Assembly (NCBI GenBank): GCA_015680685.1
Contig: MNCI01005895.1
Location: 926,654 to 990,653 of the forward strand
Length of the DNA stretch: 64,000 bases
Direction: 5' to 3'
Source of the DNA: Gnetum montanum
Lineage: Eukaryota > Streptophyta > Gnetopsida > Gnetales > Gnetaceae
Positions 11,442 to 25,269 of this stretch are shown one piece after another. The position numbers were made by a program, and so were the translations under genes. Below the pieces are notes generated by a model. That model did no database searches and was not told the DNA's origin. It saw only the letters and a program-made list of their open reading frames with translations. Every line of letters starts with the position of its first letter. Positions within the stretch are counted from its first letter, which is position 1.

Positions 11442-13330
11442 ATTACCAAGTATAAAAGGATGTAAACAAGATGATAATTTAAGCACCAATTTTGATAATA
11501 AATAGAAGCAAAATAAATGTGGCAAACAAAGCAAACTTTAAACTTTGTATTAAATGTGATAAAAAAATTTATGGAAAGAAATGTTCAGAGAATACAAGTT
11601 GTGGAATTTAAAAACCCAAGCACACAAAGAATAGCTTTGGAGCATGAGGTAGATGGAAGGGTGTGTTTTACAATCAAATATGCACTTGTATATTCTAAAT
11701 GATCTAATCTTGAAGTTTATTTACCATGGGCTCTCTTTGCTATAGTGATCTGCACTAGTTGGAAATGGCTATGGACTTTTAAATTTTTTTCTTTGCTCTA
11801 AAAGTCTCTAATTATGTTGAAATAAAATGATCCAAAATTCCTTAAAATTCTTCAAATTTTTGGTTAAATAGGTTATGAATATGTTGTTTTTTGTTGATTT
11901 GATTCTACTTGATTTCTTACATTCTCTACAAAGTTTCTGATGCTATTTTATGGTCAAAATCTACAGTGTATGATACACCAAATTTTTTGAATTTTTTGGG
12001 CTAAAATACTAATGTATTTAGCACTTTCCACCACCCAAAACCACAACTTATGAACCACCAACATATAAAGCATTTCTTGCCAAATTTGATGACACATTTG
12101 GGCTATTTTCATGGCGCAAACTCCAATGTATATGCCACCAACATTTATGGAATTTTTCTACCAATTTTGGCAACGTATTAGAATTTTGAGCCTTCACAAA
12201 TTGGCTGAAATGAAATTTACAACTTGTGGGTTGTAAGCTTCATTTTATAGATGAGGAATTATTTGTCTTGCAAGAATAAGGCCATATGGTAGGATTTTTG
12301 ATGGAAAATAGGTAATTTTTTCTTCCTTTAAATTCCCATAACATTACAATGCAAATTCTTAGCTACTAGGCTTATTATGCATGATACAAATTTTCTTTGT
12401 GATGTTTCAATGTAAAAATTGGTAGGTTTTACTCAAAAATCTTTCACTATTGTTAATGATTACAAGCTAGAAGGGTGATGCTTTCCATTTTTCCGACACC
12501 TTTATAGGTACAAACTTTATGAATAAGCTAAAGTTAAATTTCATAATGATAGTGTAAATGATGAATTTTTTATTTATGGCCTAGAGGAAATCATCTTCAG
12601 TCTTAAGCATTAGCCTAGTTCCAAAGTAAGTGGTAATTTTGTAGCTTCTACTTATATAGAATATCCTATTGCTAGTGTAGGCTACTAGGTGGAGTAGGGT
12701 TATGCTTTCTACTTCTTTACAATAATTGATCTCCATCTTATTCTCTACCCATTTCTTTGTGTCTTTTTTCCCTAGGTTATCATAGTTGTGGATACTTACT
12801 TTGAAGACATATGCAATCACAAGAAATTATAGAATTACACAAAAATTTTGGAAAACTTTCTAATAGTTTATACCCTCTTATCAAATTTTAGGATTTAATC
12901 AAAAATTCAAAATGTGATCCATTTTTTTTAACCTAAATTCTAGTGTTATAAATTTATCAAATTTGGAAACATCCCCAATTTTGGAAAAACCCTCACTTAA
13001 AAAATTGTCAGTGATTAAAATATTTACAAGATCAATAACCTATCACTTATCCCTAATCTATCATTAAGAAATTACAACATGTTCTTTATAAGAGAATTTG
13101 AAAATCATTTTCTTAGATTAGATTTAAAAAATTTATTCTTATACATCATTTTTTTAAAGAAACTCTTACCCTTACTTAATAATTTCAATGTTAGAAAAAA
13201 TTTACAAATTCTATGTAGCATTCTCCCCACAATAGATATGTTTACTCCAAGAGCTATATACATAAAAAATGATACAAATTAAATATGTGATAAGAAAGAT
13301 AGGGAGCTTAGAAGGTATTCTAGTAGAAAA
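11442..13330. other. AT-rich stretch with no recognisable gene
   Basis: No protein-like reading was seen on either strand. The only structure is an imperfect duplication of about 46 bp with an 80-bp period (12054-12099 and 12134-12180, both with CCACCAACAT..A..GAATTTT-type sequence). It may be the outer LTR or flanking DNA of the Athila-like copies. Confidence 0.5.
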
Positions 13331-16330
13331 ATGACATGAACTTCCTTAGTGTTATGAGCCAAAAATGAAACAATTACCAACAGTTTGTGAATATATACAA
13401 TTTCCTATAGGGGTGATATCGTATATATAGTATTGTATATGCAATATCATATCTATAATACCAACTTTCAAAATTTTCAAAATTTTTGATCATTTTGTAT
13501 GAAACAATTCAATAAATTGAATAGCCTATAAGATGTTAAGGTATTTAAAGGATGCCTAGTCATCGATAATGCTTAGAGTAAGCCAACTTACCATTAAAAT
13601 GATGATAGACAAGACATTCAAGAAAGGAAATGTATTAATAAGAAAGAAGGGATTATGTGAAAAACTATTGAGTATATGTATGTATATATAGGAATGTGTA
13701 TTAAAGTGATGAATGTTAGTAAAGTATCCAAGAGTATACAAGATAATGTAAAATTAAATGCCAAGTATGAAACACAAGAGTTATACAAGTAAGTCCTTCC
13801 CAAAGCAAGCTCTTTCCCTTAATGCCCTTATATAACCATGCTTACAAGTGTCCATGGATACACAAGGAGTTGAACATAAATCATAACTATCTTCCAAGAC
13901 ATAGATGTTTGTATTATTCTAGTAAGAAAACAATACTCTGTTATACAGAATCATCAAGTTATAATGATATATAATAATGAGGTGAAATGATAATATCAAG
14001 GATTGTAGAAAATGGGATGTGGAATGTTTTATCATAAGCATAATTAGTTTTGTATGTAATGCATGGTTGAATAGATCATTACCCTATCCATACAAGATCT
14101 AAACCAAATCCATACCACTTACCAATGATATCATGTTGTATCATCCCAATAGTTATGATCACAAGACCATCATAATTACAAGAAATATCATTACTTGAAA
14201 ATGGGAAAAAAGAGTAGTTAATTAATTAATTAGGTATTTCTCTAGGAATCTTAACCATTGCTCAAAGAAGTGTCTTCAGGCATAGGTAACATATCTATCT
14301 AGCCCTATAATCAATGCTAATCCTATCAAAGATGTAATATTTCTTTCCATCTAGATAATGGAAGTAGTCTACGAGATCTTTTAGATTTCTAAGTAGCATA
14401 CCTTTGAGCATGGATAACATTTCTTTCTAGTGGTACCCCCAAGAATGTTTATTATGTGAATTTATTAGTAATTAAAGTATCATCCTTATCAAGGAACTAC
14501 CTTCAGGCATGGGTAACATGTCTTTCTAGTAACATGACAAGCTAGCACTTATTTAAGAACATAATTCCAATTGAAATTAGAACTAAAACAATTATACAAC
14601 CTTATAGTGTAATGAGACCCATATAAGAAGCTTAGAAAATCAAAAAATCCTCTTTATGCCATACCCTTTTCATTTCCATTTGTTTATTTACTTTTGCATC
14701 AAGGCATAATGATTAGAGGTTTATTTTAGTTATATGTGATGAGAATCTTATTATGTCCATGGTAAGAACCTTTTATTGTTGAAAATGGAAATATTGATGA
14801 TATGGTTTCACTGTAAATACAATTAGTTTTCCAATGATTTGATAATATAAGGTGAAATTATTGTAGTTCAAAATACATCTTACTTATTACTAATACTTTA
14901 TTAGAAAAATTAATAAAAGTACATACTATTAAGAATGGAAAAATTTATAAAGAATCAAATATTTTTAGGAATAGGAAAATGTATAAAGAATTTGGAAGAT
15001 ATCAAAGAATAGAAAAATGAAAATAATTGTAAAAAGGTCAAAGAATAAGAAATATAGTAAAGAATTAAGAGAATATTAAGAACAAAAAAGGTACAAAGAA
15101 TTAGAAGAACAAGAAAAAATGCAAAATGAAAGAACTCACAAGGCCTAAATATTAAGGGTAAGTACCCTATGACTATTTTATAAGGAGAAAATATAGAATA
15201 TTAAATGGAATTTTTCTTTAGTCTAATTTATAATAGAATCTCTAGATAATGAAAAGTTATGGAATGATTAGACTCATTGAATATTAATAAGAATAATTTT
15301 TCATGGATTGATTTGGTGATAGATTAGCATGGCACTAGATTGATATGTAGCATGAAAAATATAGGGTCCTTCCCATAATATTTAAAACTTAATATTTTAG
15401 TTGACACAATTTGAGTTATAGTAGAGGACTCTATCTTTTAGTTTAAGAAAAAATTTTCTAATCCTTGCATCATGATGCCATTTGGCACACTTATTCTGAA
15501 TCTCATTACAAATCTGGGCAACCATTTGTCATTTAACAAGTTAAGGTTCATGAGTTATTCCTTTTGGGTAAAGTCTATATTTAAATTAAGTGAATAGGTG
15601 CTAGTTAGGATATTTACTTCTACTTTAATTAGTAGATTAGGTAACTTTTTAGGTATGAGTTCCTATGGAAATTACCGTATAGAAAGTTTCCAAGTTAATT
15701 GGTATGCCCATATAGCATTATTAAGTTTAGTACTCCAATCTTTCCTATATCTACTAAAAATTCTAGTTAATATGCATGTAATTTTTCTATTAGTGACTTT
15801 AGCCTAATCATTTTCTTGCATATGGTATAGTAAGTTTATAGTTAACCCCAAGATGTTGCATTAGTTTCTTAAATGTAGTTCTATTGAAATGTTTACTATT
15901 ATCTAAGATCGATATTCTTGGTATTCCAAATCTATTTACTATAGGTTGTTGGAAAAATTTTGCAACTAGTGTTGATATATAATCCTTAACTATAGCTACT
16001 TATACCCACTTGGTACAATAATCAACAATCACAATTATTATTACTTCTTATTTAACATTGGTGTAATTTATCCCATGAAATCTATTCCCTAGATATCAAG
16101 CAATTCCAATATCTATATCCATTATCATGATTCTTCATTTCTAGTTGTTAGTCCTCCATCTATTTGGCATCTTTCATAAGATTGTGCAAAATTTATGTGC
16201 ATCCTTGAATATAGTTGGACAAAATTACCCTATCACAATAAGTTACATAGTAATCCTTCTTCTTGCATAATGACCACCACATGATCCTTCATGTGGATCT
16301 TATACAAATTTTTGCTAATTTTTTTTCTAA
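13331..16330 (-). mobile_element. Athila-like element fragment (copy 3), integrase end
   Basis: Minus strand. At 16330-16150 there is a decayed zinc-binding region, with paired His and Cys residues in register with 5500-5330. The catalytic-core counterpart runs from 16080 to 15850 and matches 5260-4970 closely enough to follow base by base in places (for example the 'cccacttggtacaataatcaacaatcac' region against 5150-5170). The integrase tail runs to about 15330, then A-rich DNA (14900-15130) and a 3' region related to 2680-4000. The fragment is cut off at about 16330, so gag, protease and RT are missing. Stops are frequent. Confidence 0.6.
14270..14535. repeat. Imperfect repeat around GGCATGGGTAACATGTCTTTCTAG
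   Basis: Three related segments are present: 14275-14303 (caggcataggtaacatatc), 14400-14430 (gagcatggataacatttc) and 14503-14531 (caggcatgggtaacatgtc). Spacing is about 105-125 bp. They lie in the 3' non-coding part of Athila-like copy 3. I did not see this motif in the other two copies. Confidence 0.5.
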
Positions 16331-19300
16331 AACATGTTATTTAATTAATATATTCACACAAATATTATATATATTCCCTTGAATTTCCATTCTACTTGAC
16401 TTTGAGAACAATATAATTATAATATCTAATAGGGGTCCTACTAGTTTTGGACCAAGGAATATATCATTCGAATCATAGTGCAACCTAGTCATAAGCTTCA
16501 AAGATGATATTGAGTGGATTGCCAAGAATACTCGCATATGTCATATTTAAGAAATAGAAAAGATACTATAATACATATAATATAATTCAACCCATTTCAC
16601 CATGGTGAAAAAGATAAGATAATATTTATAATTTTTTGTTTTATGATTTTTTATGTATTTTATAATTAGAAAGAACAAAACAATACAAAATACATATGCA
16701 TTACAATGGGGATAGGGACAATGCGTACACACATTCACATGTGTCACAATGGCTTAAGAAATAGGTGCAACACCACATGTGAAATATAATACAATGTCTC
16801 TTATTTACAACCTCCATAGACCAACATGATGTTGTATAGTCATGACTTTCTTGGGTAAGGACAAATCATCACACCTTATGTAAATAATAAATGAATAAAT
16901 GTTTTTAAGATTTTAATATTTTTTATGTTTTTGGTATTTTAATATTTAAGGAATCAACAATGAAAAAATGAGAAAAATCCATAAGATATATTTACCATGT
17001 AAATAATATATTCCACATCAATCAAATGATTCTAGGCTACGTAAGCATGGTAACACTCTAATAATCTAGCCACACTTGTGAAAGAGATAACTCAAAACAC
17101 ATACAACTAGTGAAGGAAATTAACCTATCCAAGGGAAGAAGGGCTCTTCACATAAGAAAATGTGACAAGCTCCAAAAAATGACTAGGTATTAACTTCTTA
17201 TGTAAAAGAACTTACCTTAGAGATTTATATTTTTCATGTAGAAATGAAGAGGATTTGTCAGTGTTTGGGTACCAACAATAGCTTGTCAATGCCACCCAAG
17301 ATAATCCTATTTATACTATTAGTAGAGATAGTTATTCAAAACCAACAAAGAGATGCATCAGTGCTCTTATGCTAACATAAGGTACTCATCACACCCTTCC
17401 CTCATAGCCACATTCCACCACTTTGTATTTGAGATATGCCAAAACCCAAAGGCACATTCTGAAATGATCCAAGGACATCTAAATGAAGCTAGAATCATTC
17501 TAAAGAGCTTGGAATTGGGCATGAAATCTTAGAGTATGACATGAAAAGCAAGGATGCATCACAGAAGATCAACAACCTCAACCAAATGTGCTAAACTACA
17601 AATACTAGATGCATGAAACACTTCCCAGAACCAAGGCTTACAATCAACATACAAATTACCACTAAATGCTTCATCATTCTTACACAACTAGATAAAGCTA
17701 GTCTTATAGGTTTAACATTCAAGACAAAATGGCTAGTACTAGACACATGATAGGGTTAATACGAAGTGCAATGGTATAAATACCTTGATATAGGACACAT
17801 TACAAAATTTCCACTTAAGAAAAGAAAGGTCGAGGAATGATGACTAGTAAGAAGGATCCCCTGGTGTACCTGTAGAACTAAAGATGCCTTAGCTGTGATG
17901 GATGGTCTTTAGTATATCCTCTTTGGTTTGTATTTAGTTGTCAATTTTTATGCATTTCTAGCACTTACAATTCTGGGATGGGACCCCTCCACCTTCAAAT
18001 CTTCCTTTCAAGAGAGGCTTCTAGATTATGGATCAAGCAAGTGTTCTCCAAGTAATACTAAATGATGTTGTCTTCATAGGTTTAAGAGTGCACTTGCCAA
18101 GGTATGTTGGGCAACAATGATGCTAAAAATCATGTGAAATCCTTAAGCATTAAACCACCATTGAAAAAATCATACATGAAAATAACAATAGGTATAACCC
18201 TTAAAGAATACATGAAGAAACAATTTATAGCCTAATGTCAAGAAGATACATAAATATCATAATGAGATACAATCAGAAAGCATATACCCAATGGTGTATC
18301 TCCCCCATGATTGAGTTATAAGACACTAACCTTAGATAACATTAACTAGCGACATTCATTATAAAACACTAGCATAATAATTACAGAGGTAAACATGGGA
18401 AATAAAAAACTAAAAAGGATCTAAAAACGTATGACACCAGTAGCAAAGAAAATTAAGATAATCAAACACATAGGCAAAAAATAAAAGCGAAAGAAGATAG
18501 TCCTGGTCAAATCATTAAGCTCATTAAGTCACAACTACACATGTGAAAGTTAACCAAGTATCTTATTGTAAGACCTATATTAATTATCTATGAATATCTT
18601 ATAAATAACTAATAGAGATGCTACAAAACCCCTAGGATCTAGATTTAACCTTGATTTACTAACTCAAAAGGAAGTAGCAAAATAGATAAAAAATTAATAA
18701 TTTGAATCATAAATATAGTAAAGTAATATAGTGCAAAAAAAATTCATATATAATTAAAAAATATTTAGTTAAAGAAAATTTAAGATTTGTGTAGCCACAA
18801 AAAGGAAGTTGTCTAAAACTTTCACTAGGTGCATCATAAAATAGTACATCAAATAACGATTCAAACGATACTTGTTTCATCTTAATCAAGCATCTAGAAA
18901 TAAAGTTATTAGCATTTAAATTTTACTAAATTAAATAATAAAATATTAATATACAATAAATAATATTAAATTTTCTTGAACATATTGCACATACCAAAAT
19001 TAGAAATGTTCCTTCCAATATCATGGTCCAAATCGCATAGATGGAAAATACATGTTTATGTCACAAATTTCACAAATTTACAAAGTTGGTTCACAAAATT
19101 CTCATAAAATCATATTTATGTCATGAGCTAGAAAAAACCATGTTCATATCAAAAGTTGTTCCAAAATACTATATAATATCCAATAAGTAGGTTGGACAAA
19201 GTTTCCATAATTCTATAAATTCACTCAAAGATAAAAGATAGTATGGATAGTATTAAAATATTATTTTTCATAAAAATAGGCCCAAAATGACAAAAATCTA

Positions 19301-20810
19301 GTAGAATCTCAACATAATAATCAAAATCATAGAAGAATAGCAGAAGATCAAAAAGCAAAGAGGAGGAATCAAAAATCCATAACAATATAGGTTAACTTCA
19401 TAAATAGAAACATAAAATAATCTAGGATATATAACCAAATAGGAAAGCCACATAAAAAGGAAAATAAATATATTTCTTACTTGTGTTGGCCTAGTATCTT
19501 CCTTATCTACATAACACTCTCAATTTTTTTTTGCTTCACTTAATCCATTGCACCCAAAACCCTTCTATAGATTATGATGAAATGTATCCAAGGCCTAAAC
19601 CTATTTATAAGAAGAAAAACGAAAGAAACTTAGCTCAAATCAACTTTAAAATGAAGAATAAAGAGCAAAAAATGTCTTTCAGAAAAAATGTGATGGAACA
19701 CAGTTTTAGAAAATGATGGTTACTAAACAAATGGAAAAAAAGCAATGGCAAAAAATAAGAGGTGAAAAAAATTATGAAGAAAAGTTATATGCATAATATG
19801 TATAAAATATATGTCATACGCATGTAACATGTATATGCCCTTTTCTTTGTACATGAATGTGCTTATTGGTGTTTGAGTTTTTAATTTGAAATTTGATTTT
19901 TATTTTTATTTTATTTCACTATTTTTTTTCAAAATCATTTTCATAAGTTCATTTTCCAAATTTCTCTCTCCACTAATGCCCTTGCATCAAACTCCATTTG
20001 AACTTATGGGATTCTTATCAAGTATTCTACCAAATTGTATGCTAAAATTTTATTTAGTCATTACTTATCATGGTCACTCAATTCAAATGTAAAACTTTTA
20101 CAACAATTTTGGTAAACTAAAAATTTCCTATCTTGAGAACCATGACTCTGATTCTAGTGAACCAAGGGTCAAAATCTACATTTTTGAACATCCTGGGCAC
20201 ATTGGTAAGGTCATATTCTAGATATGATATTATGATAAGGTACTTGCTTAATAAAGATAATTTATACAATATTAAATTATAATTAAGAATGAACTCCAAA
20301 TCTTAGTTTAATGACAAAAGCTAATACAAGATATGTTTTGGTTAAGACTAGGATTCATAATTTCTCCATGAATAGAGTATTATATAATCATATATGCATG
20401 ATAAAATGAAAAGGATACATGATTAAATATGCATAATTGAATATGCATAATAAAGATTGAATATATATAACTCAATATGCATAGAGAATATGCATAATCA
20501 AATACTTGTAAAGCCATGATAACTGATAAAAGAAAAACTTCCTAGGATAATTTGATTTTAACATTTCATCATAAAATATTTAAAAGATCTATGACTAAGC
20601 TTAAATAGTAGTGAAACAAAGGATAGAAAATTTTAACAAAATACCCTAACAAGTAGATTGCATTCACTCATGCAGGAAACTAATAACAACAATAATAATA
20701 ATCGTAATAACAATAAGCTAATCTATTGAAATGCATATAATAGCATTAAATAATTAATCACATGCATTAAATTAAATAATTAAATCTATGCAAATTTCTA
20801 GGTTGTGACA
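16331..20810. other. AT-rich intergenic or element-derived DNA, no gene seen
   Basis: Neither strand gives a recognisable coding block. A 'TCTCCCCCAtgATTGAGTT' stretch at 18299-18317 matches one at 4301-4318; read on the minus strand it is GGGGGAGA, like a polypurine tract of the minus-strand family. Between 20420 and 20510 TATGCATAAT-type words recur. Most of this is probably decayed 3' and LTR sequence of the Athila-like family, but I cannot place boundaries. Confidence 0.4.
20425..20510. repeat. Short degenerate repeat of ATATGCATAAT
   Basis: The words aatatgcataat/gaatatgcataa/caatatgcatag recur at about 10-35 bp spacing. The TATGCATA core is self-complementary. No associated feature was seen. 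Confidence 0.6.
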
Positions 20811-22919
20811 CTTATATCATGCAACCACCATGATCTTCGAAGTTATCCTTGAGCTCACTCACTCATAATGCCATAGCACCAAGGGTTCACAAGTGTATCC
20901 TTTCCATAGCAGGATCCTACCTTTCTCACCATCATGAATCCTATTGATAGAACACCCATGTATTCCTAAAAACTAATGAGATATTAGCATCCAATGTAAG
21001 TCCATCTTCTTGGATGACCAATCTTATCCTTTGCATTTCTTGATTGACTCCTTGCCTTACATAACAATGGATAAGACTTGGAATTGAATAAATGGAGAAT
21101 GCATGATGGATGAGAGAGAGAGAGAGAGAGTTTGTGTGTGTGTGTGTGTGTGCACGCGCGCGTGTGTGTGCATGCACACAACATCACTAGATTCCTAGCT
21201 AGTCATTTAATTAGCTTATAAAGAATGTGAGAACATCCTACATGCTGTGAGAGATCCATTATCATGTCTCATCACTGTTACTCATTCATTCAATAGTAAT
21301 ATCTTTCCATGATTTCCTTTAAGTGCAAGGTCACATCTACCTCCACCAGTGTCATCTAGCCTTAGTTATTCCATGGTATAGCCATTGGTGAAATAACACA
21401 AAGATAACACATTGTAAAACATCTAGAAGTTAAGATTCTAGTTTGGTTTTCCTCCACCCATGCATATATGCATGATAAGCTTCCAAAAGTATGCTTTACT
21501 AGAAGCCTCCTATTGATATCCTTGGCTACACTAACTAATCCCAATTTCAACAAAAATGGTCATACCATGAGCACAAGATGATGAATATGATCATTTTTTG
21601 GATCAATGATTATAGATTTCAATCCCTGAAAATAGATGGATTAGGAATTAGGTGAAAGTAGTAATTGGCATTACCAAATCTCACTAAAGAAGAAACTTCT
21701 AGGTCTTTATGACCATGAGTAGGGATGGAGTAGAAGATTTTTATGAACTATTACATTGGAGATCAAGTAATCTAGGTAATAGGTTGAACACAAGAATGGT
21801 TTATAAGAGTATTGATTTGACCATATACTTCGATTTAGTGGAGCAATTACATGATTGGTCTAAGATCATAAAAGTACCAATTTATGTGGAATAATAACCA
21901 AAGTTACATTGCTCTTAACATCATCTCTTCTTTTCATTATCATCATTCTATTATTATTTTTATTTTTTTAAGGAAGAGAATTTTTTATGATGCATGAGGG
22001 TTATGGGAATAATTGAAGTGTTGGATCCATACTTGGTGTATTTGACTTGCATGATAGAAAAACTCATCCCATACCACATACCATAAATATATTTGTAATA
22101 TTACAAAACATTTCTAACTAGGATAGCCAAGCAAGATAACATGTGCACCTTAGTTCAATCAAATTGATTATACTCATTTAGTGGTCATAATGATCCTTGA
22201 TGATGCACCATTTTCTTGCCAATAACCAAGAACTCCTTCAAGATTCTAAAGCTCACACCCTAAGGTGTGGACATATCACTTTCCCATTATGCCAGTAGCA
22301 TTAGCTTGAGCAACTTGTAGTGTGAGTTCTAGGTCCTCACTAAATTTAAGTCTAATTTACCAATGATGGATAGAATAAAATGGGTGAATTAATTTGGCTA
22401 CATGGATATTACATCAATCCAGAAATCACATTAGACTCATTTGGCATTCCTACATCATCATAAAATATGTAACTCACTCATTCAACATTAGCTTATTAGA
22501 TAAGCATTTATAAAGCACATTAATTGGTTTCCCCATACACATAAAAACATGCTTAAGAAAAATAAAATATCATGAATGATTAATCATTAAGCTTAAAATA
22601 TAAAGAGTACTAACTAAGCACATGAACTTTATTAAGGTACATAAGCAAAATAGCAAAATAAATAGAAATCAATTTTACATGGCATGAAGGATTCTCCCCT
22701 ATGACTAACCCATGTCTACTACCTAATAGACCTTTGATTATAGAAGATAAGATTAGTCATTAGGTACTTATAGAGGTAAAAGATATTCTCTATAGCACTT
22801 CAAGTGTAACCCATTAAGAAAAAATATTTTATATAGCTTGTTAGGATGATAGATGGATACTGCACCAAACTAGTGATAGGTATAAATAATGCATGATCCT
22901 TCCCATTGAAATTGAAACT
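20811..22919 (-). mobile_element. Probable 3' part of Athila-like element 2
   Basis: The segment 22550-22919 read on the minus strand matches copy 3: 'tgggaaggatcatg' and 'atcactagtttggtg' here line up with 'tgggaaggaccc' and 'atcaatctagtgcc' at 15380-15320, and both then become A-rich. It is the continuation of the integrase tail interrupted at 25270 by the LTR insertion. Further down (22.5-20.8 kb) I see no coding signal and no defined LTR. Confidence 0.4.
21112..21180. repeat. Compound microsatellite (GA)n(GT)n(CG)n(GT)n
   Basis: A GA run at 21112-21130, GT run at 21132-21152, alternating CG at 21153-21161, then GT and a CA-rich end. Alternating purine-pyrimidine with a CG core has Z-DNA potential. 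Open frames over it are low-complexity artefacts. Confidence 0.95.
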
Positions 22920-23275
22920 TGTGGATCAAGAACTTAGAAGGGGGATTGAATGATTTCGCCAATTTAAACTACACTTGTTACATAAAATCACCAAATTTTA
23001 TGTGCTTCCCCAACATGGGTTCTTCCACACTCAGAGGGTAGAATCCATGCACACATTCAAACCTTGTTTCTTAATAAAATGTGGTTTGAAGGACATCACA
23101 CTGTATATAAGCTATGAGCTTCACACTTGAGTGTCTCTTTGCTACAAAACCACTTAACACCGCAAGGTCCCAACAAGCTCAATCTGCTGTTTTAAGAATC
23201 CCACAATTCTTACAAAATTAAGCTCCTGTCTAGAGTGTTTTGACACTCCAAAACTACTCAACCCTACAAGATCCC

Positions 23276-24536
23276 TGATGATGCTTTGGTATGTCAAAAC
23301 CCTAAGAAAAATGAAGAAGAAGAATGTTTGTGTGGTTGATTATGTGGTTGTAGGGAAAGTACTTGGACATATATTTTGAGACAATAGAAAAGCTCTAACA
23401 AGAAATACAATATCAAAATCTTAGGAATGTATATGAGAGTTCAAGGAGCATGGAAAAGGAATGAAGATTTTAAAATGCAACTCCAATGATCAAGGACAAG
23501 GACCAAGGATTTCAAAGTGAAGAAATACGTCTCCAAGATATAGTAGACATCTTGGATGAGAAGAAGAATTTTTAGAAAAGACATCTATAAGGTATAGCAG
23601 ATGCCTTCTACCAAAGAAAGATGTCTCCTTGATCACAAAGACATATTGGCTGAGTTGAAGATTGATCAAATCAAGACTTCTCTAAAAAATAGCATATGTC
23701 TTTTGGAGAGGAAAACATCTTCTTGAAGATGTCTCTACAAATATCTCTTTCCTAATGAAAAGACATCTCTCCCAAATAAAGTTCTGACATAGAAAGACAT
23801 CTTAGCCATGAAGAAGATGTCTTCAATAACCATTAGATAGTCATTGCATGAATTCTAAGGTGATTTCAAAAGCATATTGGCTATAAGAAGACTTCATTCC
23901 ATTTGGAAATGTGCCTACATAATTATACTTATAGGTGTCATATCATGTAATCATTTTATTCATCATTAGTGTGATATCGTTCCTCACTATACTATCTTTT
24001 GTCTATTGTAATTTGTCAAAGTGAACTGTACCTCATTGTACAAGGATTAGCAAGTTTAGTTGCATTCCTAACTTTTAATTTTTGATTCTCTTATTGCCTT
24101 GTAAGGTAGATGTGCTTCTTGTAGAAAAGCATCATTATTGAGCTTGCGGTGCTCCTAAGGGATTAAGTGTTGGTGTTTTGATGCAACACTCTAGAGTAGA
24201 CCTTCAGTTGTAAAGGTTGTGGGATATTGGAAAAAAATTCTAAGCTTGTCACGACCTTGCAAGGTTAAGTGGATTTATTGAGACAAATCACTTTGGAGTA
24301 GAGCTTAGAGCTTGTATCAAGTGTGGTGCCCTTGAAACCACATTTCAGTGAAACAAAGTCTAGAGATGTGCAAGTGAACTACCCTCTAAGTGTGAACTAC
24401 CCAAGTTGGGGAACCACATTATATTTGGTTGTGATTTTTGTGGCTATAAATTTTGATATGGGGAACTTATTCATCCTCCCTCCCCTTCTTCCCCCACCCC
24501 CCACCCTCCCTTTCCTTCTAAGTTCAACAATTATCA
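23276..24536 (+). mobile_element. Solo LTR (plus), 1261 bp, with perfect target duplication
   Basis: Starts TGATGA at 23276 and ends TTATCA at 24536, a near-perfect terminal inverted repeat. The 5-bp direct repeat ATCCC flanks it at 23271-23275 and 24537-24541. It is the same family as the LTR it interrupts, but in the opposite orientation. It contains an array of AGACATCT/AGATGTCT words (23530-23840) and a C-rich block near its end (24478-24515). TGTTGG/TGATG starts with an ATGTCAAAACC segment are common in Ty1/copia LTRs, but no internal domain is available to prove the superfamily. Confidence 0.85.
23530..23840. repeat. AGACATCT / AGATGTCT word array inside the LTR
   Basis: At least ten copies of AGACATCT or its complement occur at roughly 25-40 bp intervals. 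AGACATCT followed by AGATGTCT can pair, so the transcript could fold into multiple hairpins. The same array is present, more decayed, in the older LTR at 24845-25010. Confidence 0.75.
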
Positions 24537-25269
24537 ATCCCAACAAGCTCAATGTGGATGCCTTCTTGTAAGAAGCACATCAACCCTACAGGGCTACAAG
24601 AGAAACAAAAAGACATAAGGAAAGAATGTAGCTAGATTTACAAGTCCTTTTCATTGAAGCTTAATACAACATACAACTAAGAAAATGATGATACAATGAA
24701 GAATAAGAACATAATAGCATAGATAAGACAATGATTAATCTAATGTGAATAGTGGTTGCAAAATTTTCAAGAATTTTGTATCTTCTTATAGCCTTGGAGT
24801 TTTTGAAAACTACTTAAAATTCATGCAATGGCTAGTGTAAACATCTTCTAAAAAGTTGGGATGTCTACATGAGATTGGCCTCAATCCAAGAGAGACATCT
24901 CACTAGAAAATGGAACATCTTCTATGGGACATCTCTGGGGAGACATCTTCTGTAGGATAAAGACATCTACTATTTCTGGAAGACATCTTCTCAACTTTTG
25001 AGTTCTATCTTCTACTGCTTTTTGTCATTAATTTTTCTTCTTGCTAGTACTTGGAGCATTTACATTTGGTTTGTAGCCTTTATTTTTCTCCATGCTATCA
25101 TCTTGGCCTATGTAGTCTTTACTTTGTCTTCTCATTATGGATCTTATTTCTCTTGAGTCTTTAGTTCTCATGTGAAGTTCTTATTCATGTCTTGCAAACA
25201 TATCATCCACAACAAACATGCTATTTCTCTCTATTTTCCTTAAGGTTTTGACATATTAAAAGGCCAACA

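Larger units (their letters stand above)
22920..25269 (-). mobile_element. Solo LTR (minus), split by a second LTR
   Basis: Read on the minus strand, the LTR starts TGTTGGCC at 25269 and ends CCACA at 22920, with the inner 23271-24541 inserted later. Its two halves (25269-24542 and 23270-22920) align in order with the complete + copy: ATGTCAAAACC start, AAGATGTCT repeats, GCCATTGCATGAATT, GATGTGCTTCTT, GAGCTTG, ACACTCTAGA, GTTGGGGAA. Flanks aaact (22915-22919) and aatct (25270-25274) match at 4 of 5 bases, as expected of an old target duplication. It landed in the integrase tail of Athila-like element 2. No internal domains are present, so it is a solo LTR of about 1.08 kb. Confidence 0.75.

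Noticed and set aside
14270-14535. Regulatory operator repeats
   Set aside because: Only three imperfect copies in one of three family members; more likely a local duplication.
20941-21187. Minus-strand open frames rich in His/Thr/Ser
   Set aside because: They translate the GA/GT microsatellite and have no independent support.
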